A stretch of 63,976 nt of DNA, taken from contig NZ_JAEULP010000035.1 in the NCBI RefSeq assembly GCF_016792905.1, positions 1-63,976 of the forward strand. The letters run 5' to 3'. The stretch's first letter is position 1. Every line of letters starts with the position of its first letter. The DNA comes from Tabrizicola sp. (GTDB taxonomy: Bacteria; Pseudomonadota; Alphaproteobacteria; Rhodobacterales; Rhodobacteraceae). Below the pieces are notes generated by a model, which saw only the letters and a list, made by a program, of their open reading frames with translations, ran no database searches and had not been told where the DNA came from. Of the stretch, positions 9,255-18,735 are shown in pieces. The position numbers and the translations under genes are program-made.

Positions 9255-9424
9255 CATCGCCCCCCTGGATGCCGGACCCCGATATAGCCACCCGTGACGG
9301 GGGCGGAAAGCCCCTGCATGACGGGGTTGCACGGAACGCCGTGGATCGTTTTCTTGCGTGCTGTTGAAATATTATTGCGCAAGCGGGCCCCCGCGCGTAA
9401 GTAAGGCCCCAGAACGGAGGCACC

Positions 9425-9925
9425 ATGGCCGCGCACAAGCTTGATCCCATCGACCGCCAGATTCTGGCCGAATTGCAGGCCGATGGTCGGATGACCAATG
9501 TCGAGCTGGCAAGCCGGGTCGGCATTTCGGCGCCGCCGTGCCTGCGCCGGGTCAGGGGGCTGGAGGAGCAGGGCTTCATCCGCGGCTATCACGCCGACAT
9601 CAATGCGCGGGAACTGGGGTTCGAGGTTCAGGTCTTCGCGATGGTGCGGCTGAGTTCGCAGGCCGAGGCAGACCTTGCCGCTTTCGAGGCGCGTTGCCGG
9701 GCCTGGCCCCTGGTCCGCGAATGCCACATGCTGAACGGCGAGATCGACTTCATCCTGAAATGTGTCTCACCCGACCTGTCGACCTTCCAGAGCTTCCTGA
9801 CCGAGGAACTCTTGAAGGCCGACCACGTTGCAAACGTCAAGACCAGCCTCGTCATCCGCTGTGCGAAGGACGAACCCGGCCTGCCGTTCGATATTCTGGA
9901 AGCGCGGCTGGCGAAGAACGCCTGA
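9425..9925 (+). CDS. Lrp/AsnC family transcriptional regulator
   Basis: A 166-residue feast/famine regulator: N-terminal helix-turn-helix (DRQILAELQADGRMTNVELASRVGISAPPCLRRVRGLEEQGFI) and a C-terminal RAM ligand-binding domain. A GGAGG site precedes the ATG. It is divergent from trxB; the gap holds an AT-rich stretch with TTGCGCAA around 9375-9382 that could be its own binding site. The amino-acid ligand cannot be told. Confidence 0.9.
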   Translation: MAAHKLDPIDRQILAELQADGRMTNVELASRVGISAPPCLRRVRGLEEQGFIRGYHADINARELGFEVQVFAMVRLSSQAEADLAAFEARCRAWPLVRECHMLNGEIDFILKCVSPDLSTFQSFLTEELLKADHVANVKTSLVIRCAKDEPGLPFDILEARLAKNA

Positions 9926-9928
9926 TCC

Positions 9929-10126
9929 TCAGCGCGCGGCGTCGGAAACCTGGCGGGTTGCGGTCTTCAGGCGCATGGCAAACCCCTTCTGGCCGGCAAC
10001 CATGGCGGTGCGGCCCGAGGTCTGGCGGGCCGAGGCGCGGGCAACGACGCGGGTATCTTCGCCATCGCCGACGGTTTCCAGGATGGAGAGGATCCAGCGG
10101 CGCTTGGTCTTCATCTGGATGATCAT
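9929..10126 (-). CDS. Small basic protein, 65 aa, unknown function
   Basis: A short arginine-rich protein beginning MIIQMKTKRRWILSILETVG and ending in TATRQVSDAAR. The open frame extends upstream to 10222, but GGGGAAAGC sits just before the ATG at 10126 and the upstream part is cysteine-rich and unlike a real N-terminus. The KTKRRW start recalls small conserved alphaproteobacterial proteins with a basic tail that I know only as hypothetical. It ends three bases after the Lrp-type gene, convergently. Confidence 0.6.
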   Translation of the reverse strand: MIIQMKTKRRWILSILETVGDGEDTRVVARASARQTSGRTAMVAGQKGFAMRLKTATRQVSDAAR

Positions 10127-10238
10127 CGCTTTCCCCGTCGCAGCACAACCTGACAGGGAAATCCTTGACTGGCGATTGCGGCAGGGTTGGGGAAGAACCG
10201 TGCTGCAATCGGAGCATTTCATGCCACCTTTCGCCGCC

Positions 10239-10997
10239 TTATAGCCTTATTGTCGAGATGAGCCGCCCGTAGTCCGCCTCGCCCGCATGGGTGGTTCGGC
10301 GGAAGGAATAGAAGCGCGAGGGGTCGCGATAGGTGCAGTGGCCGGTCCATTCCGCCTGCCTCACCCCGGCCTCGCGCAGGCGATGCAGGCCATAGGAGGG
10401 CAGGTCGAAGAGCAGCCGGTCGCCCACGCCACTGGCGAAAAAGCGGGTGCTGGCCTCGTCCTCCGCCCGGAAGAGGTCGAAGAATTCGGGGCCGACCTCA
10501 TAGGCGGCCTGGCTGATCGTCGGGCCGATGACGGCAACGATCCGCGACCGACGGGCGCCGAGCGATTCCATCGCCTCGATTGTGGCTTCCAGCACGCCAT
10601 CGACCGCGCCACGCCAGCCGGCATGGGCGGCGCCGATCACCTCTGCGTCGGGGTCGGAGAACAGGACGGGCTGACAGTCGGCGGTCAGGACGGCAAGGAG
10701 GAGGCCGGGCGTCGCCGTCACCAGCGCATCGGCCTCGGGGCGGATCGACAGCGGGCCGGTGACGGGAAGGGCCTTGGATGAATGAACCTGATGCACTGTC
10801 ACCAGCGCCTCGGGGCCGACACCCATCGCCTCGGCGACGCGGGCGCGGTTGATCGCGACGATCTCGGTCTGGTCGGTCGATCCGGTGCCGCAGTTCAGCC
10901 CGGCGAAGATGCCGGACGAGGCTCCGCCCTTGCGGGTGAAGAAGCCGTGGCGGGCCTCCAGAACGTCCGAGGTGATGATTTCCAGCGTGGAGGGCAT
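10239..10997 (-). CDS. pgeF: Peptidoglycan editing factor PgeF (laccase-domain, DUF152)
   Basis: A 252-residue protein of the YfiH/PgeF family, whose members have Zn-dependent purine nucleoside phosphorylase/deaminase activity in some bacteria and correct misplaced amino acids in peptidoglycan precursors in E. coli. The metal-site motifs are visible: VHQVHS, LTADCQPVL and AAHAGWRG. The ATG overlaps the stop of the methyltransferase by one base, making it the last gene of lgt-methyltransferase-pgeF. Confidence 0.9.
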   Translation of the reverse strand: MPSTLEIITSDVLEARHGFFTRKGGASSGIFAGLNCGTGSTDQTEIVAINRARVAEAMGVGPEALVTVHQVHSSKALPVTGPLSIRPEADALVTATPGLLLAVLTADCQPVLFSDPDAEVIGAAHAGWRGAVDGVLEATIEAMESLGARRSRIVAVIGPTISQAAYEVGPEFFDLFRAEDEASTRFFASGVGDRLLFDLPSYGLHRLREAGVRQAEWTGHCTYRDPSRFYSFRRTTHAGEADYGRLISTIRL

Positions 10998-12052
10998 CAG
11001 GCGAATCCGGGGGGCGGCGGGGCACCGGCCGAGGTGACGGCCAGCACTTTGAACAGCGAACCCATTTCCGACGGATCGGTCAAGCGCCGATGCGCGGCGC
11101 GGTGGCTTTCCAGCCGCTCGCCGGTCATGCTTTGGGCCAGCCGCTCGGCCCGGGCGTCGATGCCAAGGCGGGTGAGGAAGGTGCCTTGGGTTGTATAGAA
11201 ATGGTGTTGGTTCTCAGCCAATGGCTCGAAGTCGACATGTGCGGTCAGGTCAGCCTCGCCGGGATGAGCGAGGGGGTCGTCGAAGGCATGCCGTCGCAGC
11301 GCCTGCAACGTGTCACCGCGCGAACGCCAGTCGCCGTAGTCGATGACAAGGGCAACGCCCCCATGGTGGTACAGCCGGTGATGCACCTGCCGCATCATGA
11401 AGCGACCAATCCGGTTCTCTTCGATGACCATGCCTTCCTCGCGCTGGTGCATGGCCATCGTTCCGGGAAGCGTCGGGCCCTCCGCCAACCCGAAGGCCAG
11501 CGCCCCATCCTGCAATCCGATCAGGCGTTCATGCCAGCCGCCTTTCACGTACTGGTACTGATGAATTGGCAGGGCATCGAAGAACTCGTTTGCAACCAGA
11601 AACAGCGGCTGCTCGGGCAGATCGCCCGCCGCTTCGATCCAGCGCAGGCCAAGGTCATCGCCTCGGCAGATCGTCTTCTGTTGCTTCTGGCGCAGGACGG
11701 GCGAGGCTTCGACCAGCACCACCTGCGCAGCCGCATGGAAGCCGGGGACGCCGCGCGTCGCGCGCAGGATGTCGGCCATCAGCGTGCCGCGACCGGGACC
11801 AAGCTCGGCCAGCGTGAAGGGGGTGGGGGAGCCGCGGTCGAGCCAGCTTTGCGCGAGGGCGAGGCCCAGAAGCTCGCCGAACATCTGGCTGATTTCCGGG
11901 GCGGTGGTGAAATCCCCTGCGGTCCCGAATGGGTCGCGCGTGGTGTAGTAGCCGTGGACCGGGTGCAGCAGGCATTCGGCCATGTAGTCAGCCACAGTGA
12001 TCGGCCCGGTCTCGCGGATGCGTTCGGCCAGCAGGCGGGCGAGGGGGGTCAT
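10997..12052 (-). CDS. MidA/NDUFAF7-like SAM-dependent methyltransferase
   Basis: A 351-residue methyltransferase related to mitochondrial NDUFAF7 (which methylates an arginine of complex I NDUFS2). Motifs: [27 protein letters not shown] at the N-terminus and [18 protein letters not shown] as the SAM site. The frame runs further upstream, but the ATG at 12052 overlaps the lgt stop (ATGA) and starts the conserved [12 protein letters not shown]. Its bacterial target is inferred, not shown. Confidence 0.88.
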   Translation of the reverse strand: MTPLARLLAERIRETGPITVADYMAECLLHPVHGYYTTRDPFGTAGDFTTAPEISQMFGELLGLALAQSWLDRGSPTPFTLAELGPGRGTLMADILRATRGVPGFHAAAQVVLVEASPVLRQKQQKTICRGDDLGLRWIEAAGDLPEQPLFLVANEFFDALPIHQYQYVKGGWHERLIGLQDGALAFGLAEGPTLPGTMAMHQREEGMVIEENRIGRFMMRQVHHRLYHHGGVALVIDYGDWRSRGDTLQALRRHAFDDPLAHPGEADLTAHVDFEPLAENQHHFYTTQGTFLTRLGIDARAERLAQSMTGERLESHRAAHRRLTDPSEMGSLFKVLAVTSAGAPPPPGFA

Positions 12053-12918
12053 TGCGCGCGGGCGCGTAGGACGAACCACAGCCCGGCAGCGATCATCGGC
12101 AGCGACAGGAGCTGGCCCATGGTCAGGCCGTAGCTGCCGAACTGGACGGCCCAGCCGATCGGGTTGCCCTCACTCACGAACTGCGCGTCGGGCTGGCGGA
12201 CGAATTCCACCAGGAAGCGGGCGATGCCGTAGCCCGCAAGGAAGACCCCCATCAGCGCGCCGGGGCGCTTGAACCAGCCCTTGCGGAAGGCGAGCCAGAA
12301 AAGGACCAGGGCGAGGAGCAGCCCCTCCAGCGCGGCCTGATACAGCTGGCTCGGGTGCCGGGCGCAGGCACCGGTCAACTGGGCGCAGGTCTGCGCGGCG
12401 GCGCCGGGGAAGATCACGCCCCAGGGCAGGTCGGTCGGCCGACCCCAAAGCTCGGCGTTGATGAAGTTGGCAAGGCGGCCAAGCATCAGGCCGACCGGGG
12501 TGGCCACGGCCAGCAGGTCGCCCATCGACAGCATCGCGATACGCTCGCGCCAGCAGAACCAGAGCGCGGCGATCACCACCCCGGCGAATCCGCCGTGGAA
12601 GGACATGCCGCCGTTCCAGACCTGGAAGACCTGCAGCGGATCGGCAAGGTAGGTCGGCAGGTCGTAGAACAGGACATAGCCCAGCCGCCCGCCAAGGATC
12701 ACGCCCAGGATGATCCAGGTCAGCAGGCGTTCGACCTGTTCCGCCGTCAGGGGCGGATCGCCCGCCCAGAGCTGCGGCGTGCGGACCGCGCGCAGGACGA
12801 TCCACCAGCCGAAGAGGAGTCCCGCGATATAGGCCAGCGCATACCAGCGCAGCGCGATCTCGTGGCCGAAAAGCGTGACCGAGAAGAGGTTGGGCGAGAT
12901 GTCGGGGAAGGGGATCAT
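12049..12918 (-). CDS. lgt: Prolipoprotein diacylglyceryl transferase
   Basis: A 289-residue inner-membrane enzyme that moves diacylglycerol from phosphatidylglycerol to the lipobox cysteine of prolipoproteins. The signature GGMSFHGGF and several helices are visible, with the N-terminal [26 protein letters not shown] typical of Lgt. AAAGGG precedes the ATG at 12918. It heads the operon lgt-methyltransferase-pgeF. Confidence 0.95.
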   Translation of the reverse strand: MIPFPDISPNLFSVTLFGHEIALRWYALAYIAGLLFGWWIVLRAVRTPQLWAGDPPLTAEQVERLLTWIILGVILGGRLGYVLFYDLPTYLADPLQVFQVWNGGMSFHGGFAGVVIAALWFCWRERIAMLSMGDLLAVATPVGLMLGRLANFINAELWGRPTDLPWGVIFPGAAAQTCAQLTGACARHPSQLYQAALEGLLLALVLFWLAFRKGWFKRPGALMGVFLAGYGIARFLVEFVRQPDAQFVSEGNPIGWAVQFGSYGLTMGQLLSLPMIAAGLWFVLRARAQ

Positions 12919-13034
12919 GCGGGCCCTTTCAGCTTTGGGACCGCTTGTCGCGGGCAGGGCAGGGGATGTCAACCGCGGCTTGCCCTGTGCGCGGGCCGGG
13001 GCCATATAGGAACCAGCCGCTGAGGGAGACCGCC

Positions 13035-13292
13035 ATGCAGACCCGCAACAAGTTCTTCGACGACATGAGCCAGCTCATGACCAATGCGATGGGCGTGGCC
13101 CAGGGCGCCAAGACCGAGGCCGAGACGGCGATGCGCAGCTTTGTCGACCGCTGGATGGCCGACCGCGATTTCGTCACGCGCGAGGAGTTCGACGCGGCCC
13201 GCGCCATGGCGCAGAAGGCGCGGGAAGAGAATGCCGCGCTGGAAGCCCGGATCGCCGCGCTGGAGGCGGCGCTGGCCAAGAAGAAGGGCTGA
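13035..13292 (+). CDS. ubiK: Ubiquinone biosynthesis accessory factor UbiK (BMFP family)
   Basis: An 85-residue protein starting [20 protein letters not shown] with a C-terminal coiled coil of alternating E/A/L residues ending in KKKG. This matches UbiK (BMFP domain), a trimeric lipid-binding helper of the ubiquinone hydroxylation complex. The ribosome site GAGGGAGA precedes ATG 13035; the longer frame upstream is not family-like. It is divergent from lgt. Confidence 0.85.
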   Translation: MQTRNKFFDDMSQLMTNAMGVAQGAKTEAETAMRSFVDRWMADRDFVTREEFDAARAMAQKAREENAALEARIAALEAALAKKKG

Positions 13293-13391
13293 CACCGGGC
13301 TTCCGGTAGCGGACAGGCGCGGGAATCCTCGTGCAAGGTCGGCGTGTGGTCGCATAGGGTGATTGCCGAACCCCTGTTCGAGGTGCCCCAG

Positions 13392-13871
13392 ATGACCATC
13401 CATCCCGAAACCCGCGTGGGCCATGTCCATCTCAAGGTCGCGGACCTTGACCGGGCAATCGCCTTCTATTCCGGCATCCTTGGTTTTGACGTGACCCAGC
13501 GCTATGGCGCGCAGGCGGCCTTCCTGTCGGCGGGCGGGTATCACCACCATATCGGGCTGAACACCTGGGACAGCCTGGGGGGCTCGCCGCCGCCGCCCGG
13601 ACATACCGGGCTTTACCATTCGGCCTTTCTCTTCCCGGACCGGAAATCGCTGGCCCAGGTGCTGAAACGACTGGTCGAGGCGGGCTACCCGCTGACCGGA
13701 GCCACGGATCACGGCGTGTCCGAGGCGCTGTATCTGGACGATCCGGACGGCAATGGCGTGGAACTTTACCGCGACCGGCCCGAGGCCGACTGGCCGCGCG
13801 ACGCAGACGGTTCGCTGAAGATGATCACCAAGCGGCTGGATGTGCAGGCGCTCTTGGCCGAGGCGGACTGA
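13392..13871 (+). CDS. VOC family protein (glyoxalase/extradiol dioxygenase-like)
   Basis: A 159-residue vicinal-oxygen-chelate protein. Candidate metal ligands are the His in VGHVHLKVADL, the HH of GGYHHHIGLNTW and the Glu of GNGVELYRDRP, the pattern of a CatE-type extradiol dioxygenase half. The substrate is unknown. ATG 13392 is preceded by GAGGTG; it opens the conserved MTIHPETRVGHVHL. It converges with the TIGR02186 gene with no gap. Confidence 0.85.
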   Translation: MTIHPETRVGHVHLKVADLDRAIAFYSGILGFDVTQRYGAQAAFLSAGGYHHHIGLNTWDSLGGSPPPPGHTGLYHSAFLFPDRKSLAQVLKRLVEAGYPLTGATDHGVSEALYLDDPDGNGVELYRDRPEADWPRDADGSLKMITKRLDVQALLAEAD

Positions 13872-14630
13872 TCAGGTTCGGATCAGCCGGAAGGCGGCCG
13901 ATGCGCCCCATCCTGCCACGGCGGCCAGCACCAGCGAGACGAGGCCGTATATCAGAGGCTGCTGTTGGGCGAGGTTGAAGATGAACCGCTCCAGCCCTTC
14001 CTTCCGCACCCCGATCACCCGTTCCTGGCTGGCCACGACGCGCTTGTCGCGCAGAAGGAACAGGCGGACCTTGTATTCGCCCTCGGTCAGGTTCGAGGGC
14101 AGCACGACGTCGGTGCGGAACAGCGTGTCCTCGGTCAGTTCGACCTTGCCTTCCAGGATGCGGTAGCGGCCTTCGTTGGTGCGCACGCGCAAGAGCGCCA
14201 GCACGAATTCCCCGGCCTTGTCGGCCTCGGCCGCGATGCCGATGGCGCGGATCACCCGCTCGATGGTGATGCCATAGCGCAGGTTGTCGATGTCCGACAG
14301 GATATGGTTCAGGGGACCTGTCGTGGCGACGGCATAGAAGCTCGGGGCGCTGTCGACATGGACCGAGGCGTTGTTGACCCAGATCCCCGCCACGCGGTCC
14401 TTGCGCCGCACGGCGACCGGGGTGGATGGCCCCTCGACGGTGACGATCACCTCCAGCGGGCCACCATCGGGCGGCGGGGCCTCGCGCTTGACGGCCCCGT
14501 AGATCAGGATTTCCGAGCCGTCGAAATCGGCGGTGATCGAGACGCGGTTCTGGCTCATGCCCGAGACGATCACCTCGTTCGCTGCGGCGGGCAGGGCCAG
14601 CGCGACGACAAGGGCGAGCGCGCGGATCAT
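13872..14630 (-). CDS. TIGR02186 family secreted/membrane-anchored protein
   Basis: A 252-residue protein with a signal peptide (MIRALALVVALALPAAA), a beta-rich periplasmic domain (VIVSGMSQNRVSITADFDGSEILIYGAV) and a single C-terminal membrane helix (LIYGLVSLVLAAVAGWGASAAFRLI). It matches the alphaproteobacterial TIGR02186 family, which typically travels with a TSUP transporter; here the start overlaps the TSUP stop by four bases. The function is unknown; a role in sulfite/sulfonate export is inferred from the neighbour only. Confidence 0.85.
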   Translation of the reverse strand: MIRALALVVALALPAAANEVIVSGMSQNRVSITADFDGSEILIYGAVKREAPPPDGGPLEVIVTVEGPSTPVAVRRKDRVAGIWVNNASVHVDSAPSFYAVATTGPLNHILSDIDNLRYGITIERVIRAIGIAAEADKAGEFVLALLRVRTNEGRYRILEGKVELTEDTLFRTDVVLPSNLTEGEYKVRLFLLRDKRVVASQERVIGVRKEGLERFIFNLAQQQPLIYGLVSLVLAAVAGWGASAAFRLIRT

Positions 14631-15550
14631 GGCAGGACCCCCGGCGCGACCGAATAAAGCTCGTCCGGGGTGACGAGGAGATCGGCCGCGATGCGGAGCG
14701 AGACGGTGAGGACGAGAAGCGACAAGAGGATGCGCAGCTGTTCCGCCTTCAGCCGGACGCCGACGCGGGTGCCGATCTGGGCGCCGATGACGCCGCCGAG
14801 GATGAGGAGGAGCGCCAGCATCATGTCGACCGTCTGGCTGGTGACGGCATGCATGATGGTGGTGAAGGCCGAGACGAAGATGATCTGGAACAGCGAGGTG
14901 CCGATCACCACCTTGGTCGGCATCCCCAGCAGATAGATCATCGCCGGCACCAGGATGAAGCCGCCGCCCACCCCCATGATCGCGGCCAGGAAGCCCACCG
15001 CTGCGCCGATCAGGGCGGGGGGAATCACGCTGATGTAAAGCCCGGAGGCGCGGAACTTCATCTTGAAGGGCAGCCCGTGCACCCAGGAATGCACATGCGC
15101 CCGGCGGATCGGGGCGCCGCCCGGCTTGCGCGAGCGCATCAGGCTGCGCAGGCTTTCCTGCAGCATCATCGCGCCGATCAGGCCCAGGAAGATGACGTAG
15201 GACAGCTGGACGAACAGGTCGACCTGGCCAAGCCGGGTCATGATGCTGAACACCCAGACCCCGATGGCCGACCCGGCGATCCCGGCGAACAGGAGCACCG
15301 TCCCCATCTGGAAATCGACGCCCTTGCGGCGCAGTTGGGCCAGCACACCGGACACCGACGAGGCAACGACCTGGTTCGCGCCGGTGGCCACGGCGACGGC
15401 GGGGGGCACGCCGATGAAGAACAGAAGCGGCGTGATCAGGAAGCCGCCACCGACCCCGAACATGCCCGAGAGAAACCCGACGATGCCCCCCAGCCCGAGG
15501 ATGAGGAAGGCATTGACCGAGACCTCGGCGATGGGGAGGTAAAGCTGCAT
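14627..15550 (-). CDS. TSUP family (TauE/SafE) sulfite exporter-like permease
   Basis: A 307-residue polytopic membrane protein with the two inverted TSUP repeats, each marked by a GxGGGF motif (GMFGVGGGFLITPLL near residue 30 and AIMGVGGGFILVPAM near residue 192). The family exports sulfite or other small sulfur or organic anions. It is translationally coupled to the TIGR02186 gene downstream. Confidence 0.9.
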   Translation of the reverse strand: MQLYLPIAEVSVNAFLILGLGGIVGFLSGMFGVGGGFLITPLLFFIGVPPAVAVATGANQVVASSVSGVLAQLRRKGVDFQMGTVLLFAGIAGSAIGVWVFSIMTRLGQVDLFVQLSYVIFLGLIGAMMLQESLRSLMRSRKPGGAPIRRAHVHSWVHGLPFKMKFRASGLYISVIPPALIGAAVGFLAAIMGVGGGFILVPAMIYLLGMPTKVVIGTSLFQIIFVSAFTTIMHAVTSQTVDMMLALLLILGGVIGAQIGTRVGVRLKAEQLRILLSLLVLTVSLRIAADLLVTPDELYSVAPGVLP

Positions 15551-15648
15551 CGAGGCGGCAATCGGTCAGAAGGTGGGGCGGAGGCGAAAGCGGTGGAGTG
15601 TTCAAAGGGTTGCGCGCCTTTCCCGGCGAAGTCAAACCCCGATTCGTC

Positions 15649-16452
15649 TCACTTTCGCGAGCGCAGGAATTCCCGCAGAATCCGTTCCAGTTTTGCCGCA
15701 CCCAGGGGGGCCATGGCCTTGGTATGTTCGTGGCTGATCTTCTCGTCCGACATGCCTGCCGCCATGTTGGTGATGGTGGAAATCGCCGCGACCTTCAGGC
15801 CCAGGAAGCGGGCGAGGATCACCTCGGGCACCGTCGACATGCCGACCGCATCGCCGCCCATCAGCTTCAGCATGCGGATTTCGGCCGGGGTTTCGAACGA
15901 GGGGCCGGAATACCAGCAGTAGACGCCTTCCGGCAGGTCGATGCCCAGCCGCACGGCGGCGGCTTCCAGTTGCAGGCGCATGTCGGGGTCATGCGCATCG
16001 GTCATCGGCACGAAGCGGGCGTCGGTCTTCTCGCCGATCAGCGGGTTCAGGCCGGAATAGTTGATGTGATCCGAGAGGAGCATCACGCTCCCCGGCGGCA
16101 CGTCTTCGCGCATGGAACCGGCGGCATTGGTCAGGATCAGCTGGCTGGCCCCAAGAGCCTTCAAGACCTGCAAGGGCAGCAGCATCGCCCGGGGATTGCC
16201 GCTTTCGTAATAATGCTCCCGCGCCCCGAAAGCCGCGACCCGGACTCCCTCCAGCGTTCCGATGTGCAGGTGCGGGTTGTGCCCCGAGACGCCGACATGC
16301 GGAAAGCCGGGCAGGTCGGCATAGGGGATCGCGACGCCGTCAACCGCATGGGCGAGATGCCCAAGGCCCGAACCGAGGATCAGCCCCAGTTCGACCGGCG
16401 CATCCCCGGCGCGGTTGCGGATCAGGTCGGCCAGTGCGGCAGCGTCTGCCAT
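15649..16452 (-). CDS. punA: Purine-nucleoside phosphorylase (trimeric, PNP II type)
   Basis: A 267-residue cytoplasmic enzyme that splits purine (deoxy)nucleosides with phosphate. Seen are the phosphate-loop LILGSGLGHLAH, GAREHYYE, the base/ribose site SGPSFETPAEIRM, and STITNMAAG. It begins three bases after the stop of an ABC permease, so the nucleosides imported by the transporter are phosphorolysed by the last product of the same operon. Confidence 0.92.
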   Translation of the reverse strand: MADAAALADLIRNRAGDAPVELGLILGSGLGHLAHAVDGVAIPYADLPGFPHVGVSGHNPHLHIGTLEGVRVAAFGAREHYYESGNPRAMLLPLQVLKALGASQLILTNAAGSMREDVPPGSVMLLSDHINYSGLNPLIGEKTDARFVPMTDAHDPDMRLQLEAAAVRLGIDLPEGVYCWYSGPSFETPAEIRMLKLMGGDAVGMSTVPEVILARFLGLKVAAISTITNMAAGMSDEKISHEHTKAMAPLGAAKLERILREFLRSRK

Positions 16453-16455
16453 GAC

Positions 16456-17427
16456 CTAGCGTTCCTTCACATAGGGCTCGCCCCCCGCGCGGGGCGGGAT
16501 CGCCTTGCCGACGAAGCCTGCAAGAACCAGGACGGTCAGGATATAGGGCAGCGCGTCGAGGAAGGGGACGGGAACCTTCATGTGCACCACCCGCTCCACC
16601 ACGTCGGGCCGCAGCGCAAGCGCCTGGAAGAAGCCGAACAGCAGGCAGGCCCCCATCGCCTGCACCGGGCGCCACTTGGCGAAGATCAGCGCGGCCAGCG
16701 CGATATATCCGCGCCCTGCCGTCATCTCTTTCCCGAACCCCGCTTGCAGGGCGGTTGCCATGTAGGCGCCCGCAAGGCCGCAGAGGACGCCGGTGATCAT
16801 CACGGCAGAAAACCGAAGGCGATTCACGCTGACCCCGGCGGTATCGACGGCGGCGGGGTTCTCGCCCACGGCGCGCAGGCGCAGGCCATAGCGGGTGCGG
16901 TACAGGACCCACCACGTCAGCGCGACGATGACGAAGGCGGCGTAGACGAGGATCGAATGGCCGGAGATCACGTCGGCATAAAGCGGACCGATCACGGGCA
17001 CCGGGCGCAGCGCCTCGGCGAAGGGGAGAGTCAGTTCGCCGAAACGGGCGGCGCCGGTCAGCGGCGGGGTGCGGCCGCCCTGGCCAAACAGGCTTTGCGC
17101 CGTCAGCACGGTGATGCCCGAGGCGAGGAAGTTCAGCGCCACCCCGGCGATCAGCTGGTTGCCGCGGAAGGTGATCGAGGTCACGCCATGGATCAGCGCA
17201 AAGACCAACGACCCGCCGATCCCCGCCAGTGCCCCCGCCCAGGCCGATCCGGTGTAATAGGCAACCGCCCCCGCGCACATGGCGGCGGTCAGCATCTTGC
17301 CCTCAAGCCCGATGTCGAAAACGCCGGAGCGTTCCGAGTAAAGCCCGGCGAGGCAGGCGAGGAGGAGGGGCGTGGCCAGCCGCAGGGTGGAATCGAGGAT
17401 TTGCAGAAGGGTGCCGTAATCCATCAT
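16456..17427 (-). CDS. Nucleoside ABC transporter permease 2
   Basis: A 323-residue permease of the BPD_transp_2 family (the type used by BMP-dependent nucleoside importers and branched-chain amino acid systems). MDYGTLLQILDSTLRLATPLLLACLAGLYSERSGVFDIGLEGKML is the typical N-terminus, with SGVFDIGLEG as the family signature. Start overlaps the first permease by four bases (ATGA). Confidence 0.9.
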   Translation of the reverse strand: MMDYGTLLQILDSTLRLATPLLLACLAGLYSERSGVFDIGLEGKMLTAAMCAGAVAYYTGSAWAGALAGIGGSLVFALIHGVTSITFRGNQLIAGVALNFLASGITVLTAQSLFGQGGRTPPLTGAARFGELTLPFAEALRPVPVIGPLYADVISGHSILVYAAFVIVALTWWVLYRTRYGLRLRAVGENPAAVDTAGVSVNRLRFSAVMITGVLCGLAGAYMATALQAGFGKEMTAGRGYIALAALIFAKWRPVQAMGACLLFGFFQALALRPDVVERVVHMKVPVPFLDALPYILTVLVLAGFVGKAIPPRAGGEPYVKER

Positions 17428-18524
17428 GCGGCCTCCAGCTTGGGCTGCCGGAAGAGGGCGAAAATGCGGGTCAGAAGCATCCGCACCATCACGTCCAGGG
17501 CGCCGGTGAAAAGGATGACGAGGCCCTGCACGACGGTCCGCAGTTCAATCGGGATCTTGGTCCAGAGGCCCAGTTCGGCCCCGCCCTGGAACAGGAAGCC
17601 GAACAGAAGTGCGGCCAGCACCACGCCGACCGGATGGTTCCGGCCCATCAGTGCCACCGCGATGCCGATGAACCCGGCACCCGAGGCCGAGTTGCCCAGA
17701 AGCCGCTCCGCCTCGCCCATCACGTTGTTGATCGCCATCAGCCCGGCAAGGCCGCCGGAGATCAGCATGGCGATCATGATGATCCGGGTCGGGTTGATCC
17801 CGGCATAGCGGGCGGCGGATTCCGATTTGCCGAAAGCGCGGATCTGGTAGCCGAGCCGGGTGCGCCAGAGGAGGAGCCAGACCACCACCGCCATCGCCAG
17901 CGCGATGAAGAAGGTGACGTTGGCCGGGACCTTGGTTTCGAAGATCAGGTTGACGCCCGGAATCTCGTTGAACCTCGGCAGGTGCGCTTGCGGAGGGAAG
18001 TTCGCCGTGGCCGGGTCCATCTTGCCCGGCGGGCGCAGCACGTCGACCAGCATGTAGATCATCAGGCTGGCGGCGATGTAGTTGAACATGATCGTGGTGA
18101 TCACGATATGGCTGCCGCGCTTGGCCTGCAGATAGGCCGGGATCGCCGCCCAGGCCGCCCCGAAGAGGGCCGCGCCGACCGACGCGCCGAGGAGCGCCAA
18201 CGTCCAGTGCGGCCAGGGGATGAAGAGGACCGCGAGCGCCACGCCAAGCCCGCCCAACTGCGCCTGCCCCTCGCCGCCGATGTTGAAGAGGCCGGCATGG
18301 AAGGCGACCGTCACGGCCAGCCCGGTGAAGATGAAGCTGGTGGCGTAGTAGAGCGTATAGCCCCAGCCGTAGGCGTTCATCACCGAGCCTTCGACCATCA
18401 CCGTGATCGCCTCCCACGGGTCCTGGCCGATGGCGATGATGACAAGGGCGCTGATGATCGCGGCCAGCGTGAGCGAGACGAGGGGCACAAGGGCGACATC
18501 GGCCCAGCGGGGGAGACGGTCCAT
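17424..18524 (-). CDS. Nucleoside ABC transporter permease 1
   Basis: A 366-residue permease, partner of the following permease gene. About eight to ten helices, with FHAGLFNIGGEGQAQLGGLGVA as the BPD_transp_2 signature. The open frame extends upstream into the C-rich repeat, but GGAGGG placed before ATG 18524 and the start MDRLPRWADVALVPLV fit the family. It is separated from the ATPase by 211 bases that hold the C-rich inverted repeats. Confidence 0.9.
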   Translation of the reverse strand: MDRLPRWADVALVPLVSLTLAAIISALVIIAIGQDPWEAITVMVEGSVMNAYGWGYTLYYATSFIFTGLAVTVAFHAGLFNIGGEGQAQLGGLGVALAVLFIPWPHWTLALLGASVGAALFGAAWAAIPAYLQAKRGSHIVITTIMFNYIAASLMIYMLVDVLRPPGKMDPATANFPPQAHLPRFNEIPGVNLIFETKVPANVTFFIALAMAVVVWLLLWRTRLGYQIRAFGKSESAARYAGINPTRIIMIAMLISGGLAGLMAINNVMGEAERLLGNSASGAGFIGIAVALMGRNHPVGVVLAALLFGFLFQGGAELGLWTKIPIELRTVVQGLVILFTGALDVMVRMLLTRIFALFRQPKLEAA

Positions 18525-18560
18525 CAGGCGGCCCTCCGGTCGATCTTGATGCTGGGCGTG

Positions 18561-18602
18561 ACCCCCCCACCCCGGCCCTCCCCCGCGGAGGGGGGAGGGA
18601 GG
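18561..18602 (+). repeat. C-rich inverted repeat, left copy
   Basis: A stretch of the form (C)7AC4GG then CCCTCCCCC-GC-GGAGGGGGGAGGG, able to form a GC-rich hairpin. It is a near-reverse complement of 18675-18717 in the same gap between the ATPase and permease genes, so the two may act as a REP-like pair. Confidence 0.65.
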
Positions 18603-18674
18603 CACCGGGTCGCGCCCTCAGTCGTATGAACGCCGACAGCGCAGGACAAAAAGCGCGCCGCGTGACGTCCCGCG

Positions 18675-18717
18675 CTTCCCCTCCGCCTCTGTGGGGAGGG
18701 GAGGGGGGTGGGGGGCT
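18675..18717 (-). repeat. C-rich inverted repeat, right copy
   Basis: Read on the minus strand it gives (C)6ACCCCCC-TCCCCTCCCC and GGAGGGGAAG, the counterpart of 18561-18602 in opposite orientation. About 70 bases without any recognisable feature lie between the two. Confidence 0.65.
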
Positions 18718-18735
18718 GCCGCAAGTCAACCAACA

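Noticed and set aside
13344-13391. Longer N-terminus for the VOC protein
   Set aside because: The extra residues are not family-like and a ribosome site fits ATG 13392.
15598-17808. 736-residue open frame antisense to PNP and permease genes
   Set aside because: Low-complexity His/Arg/Gly/Asp-rich shadow; the minus strand has clear PNP and permease motifs.
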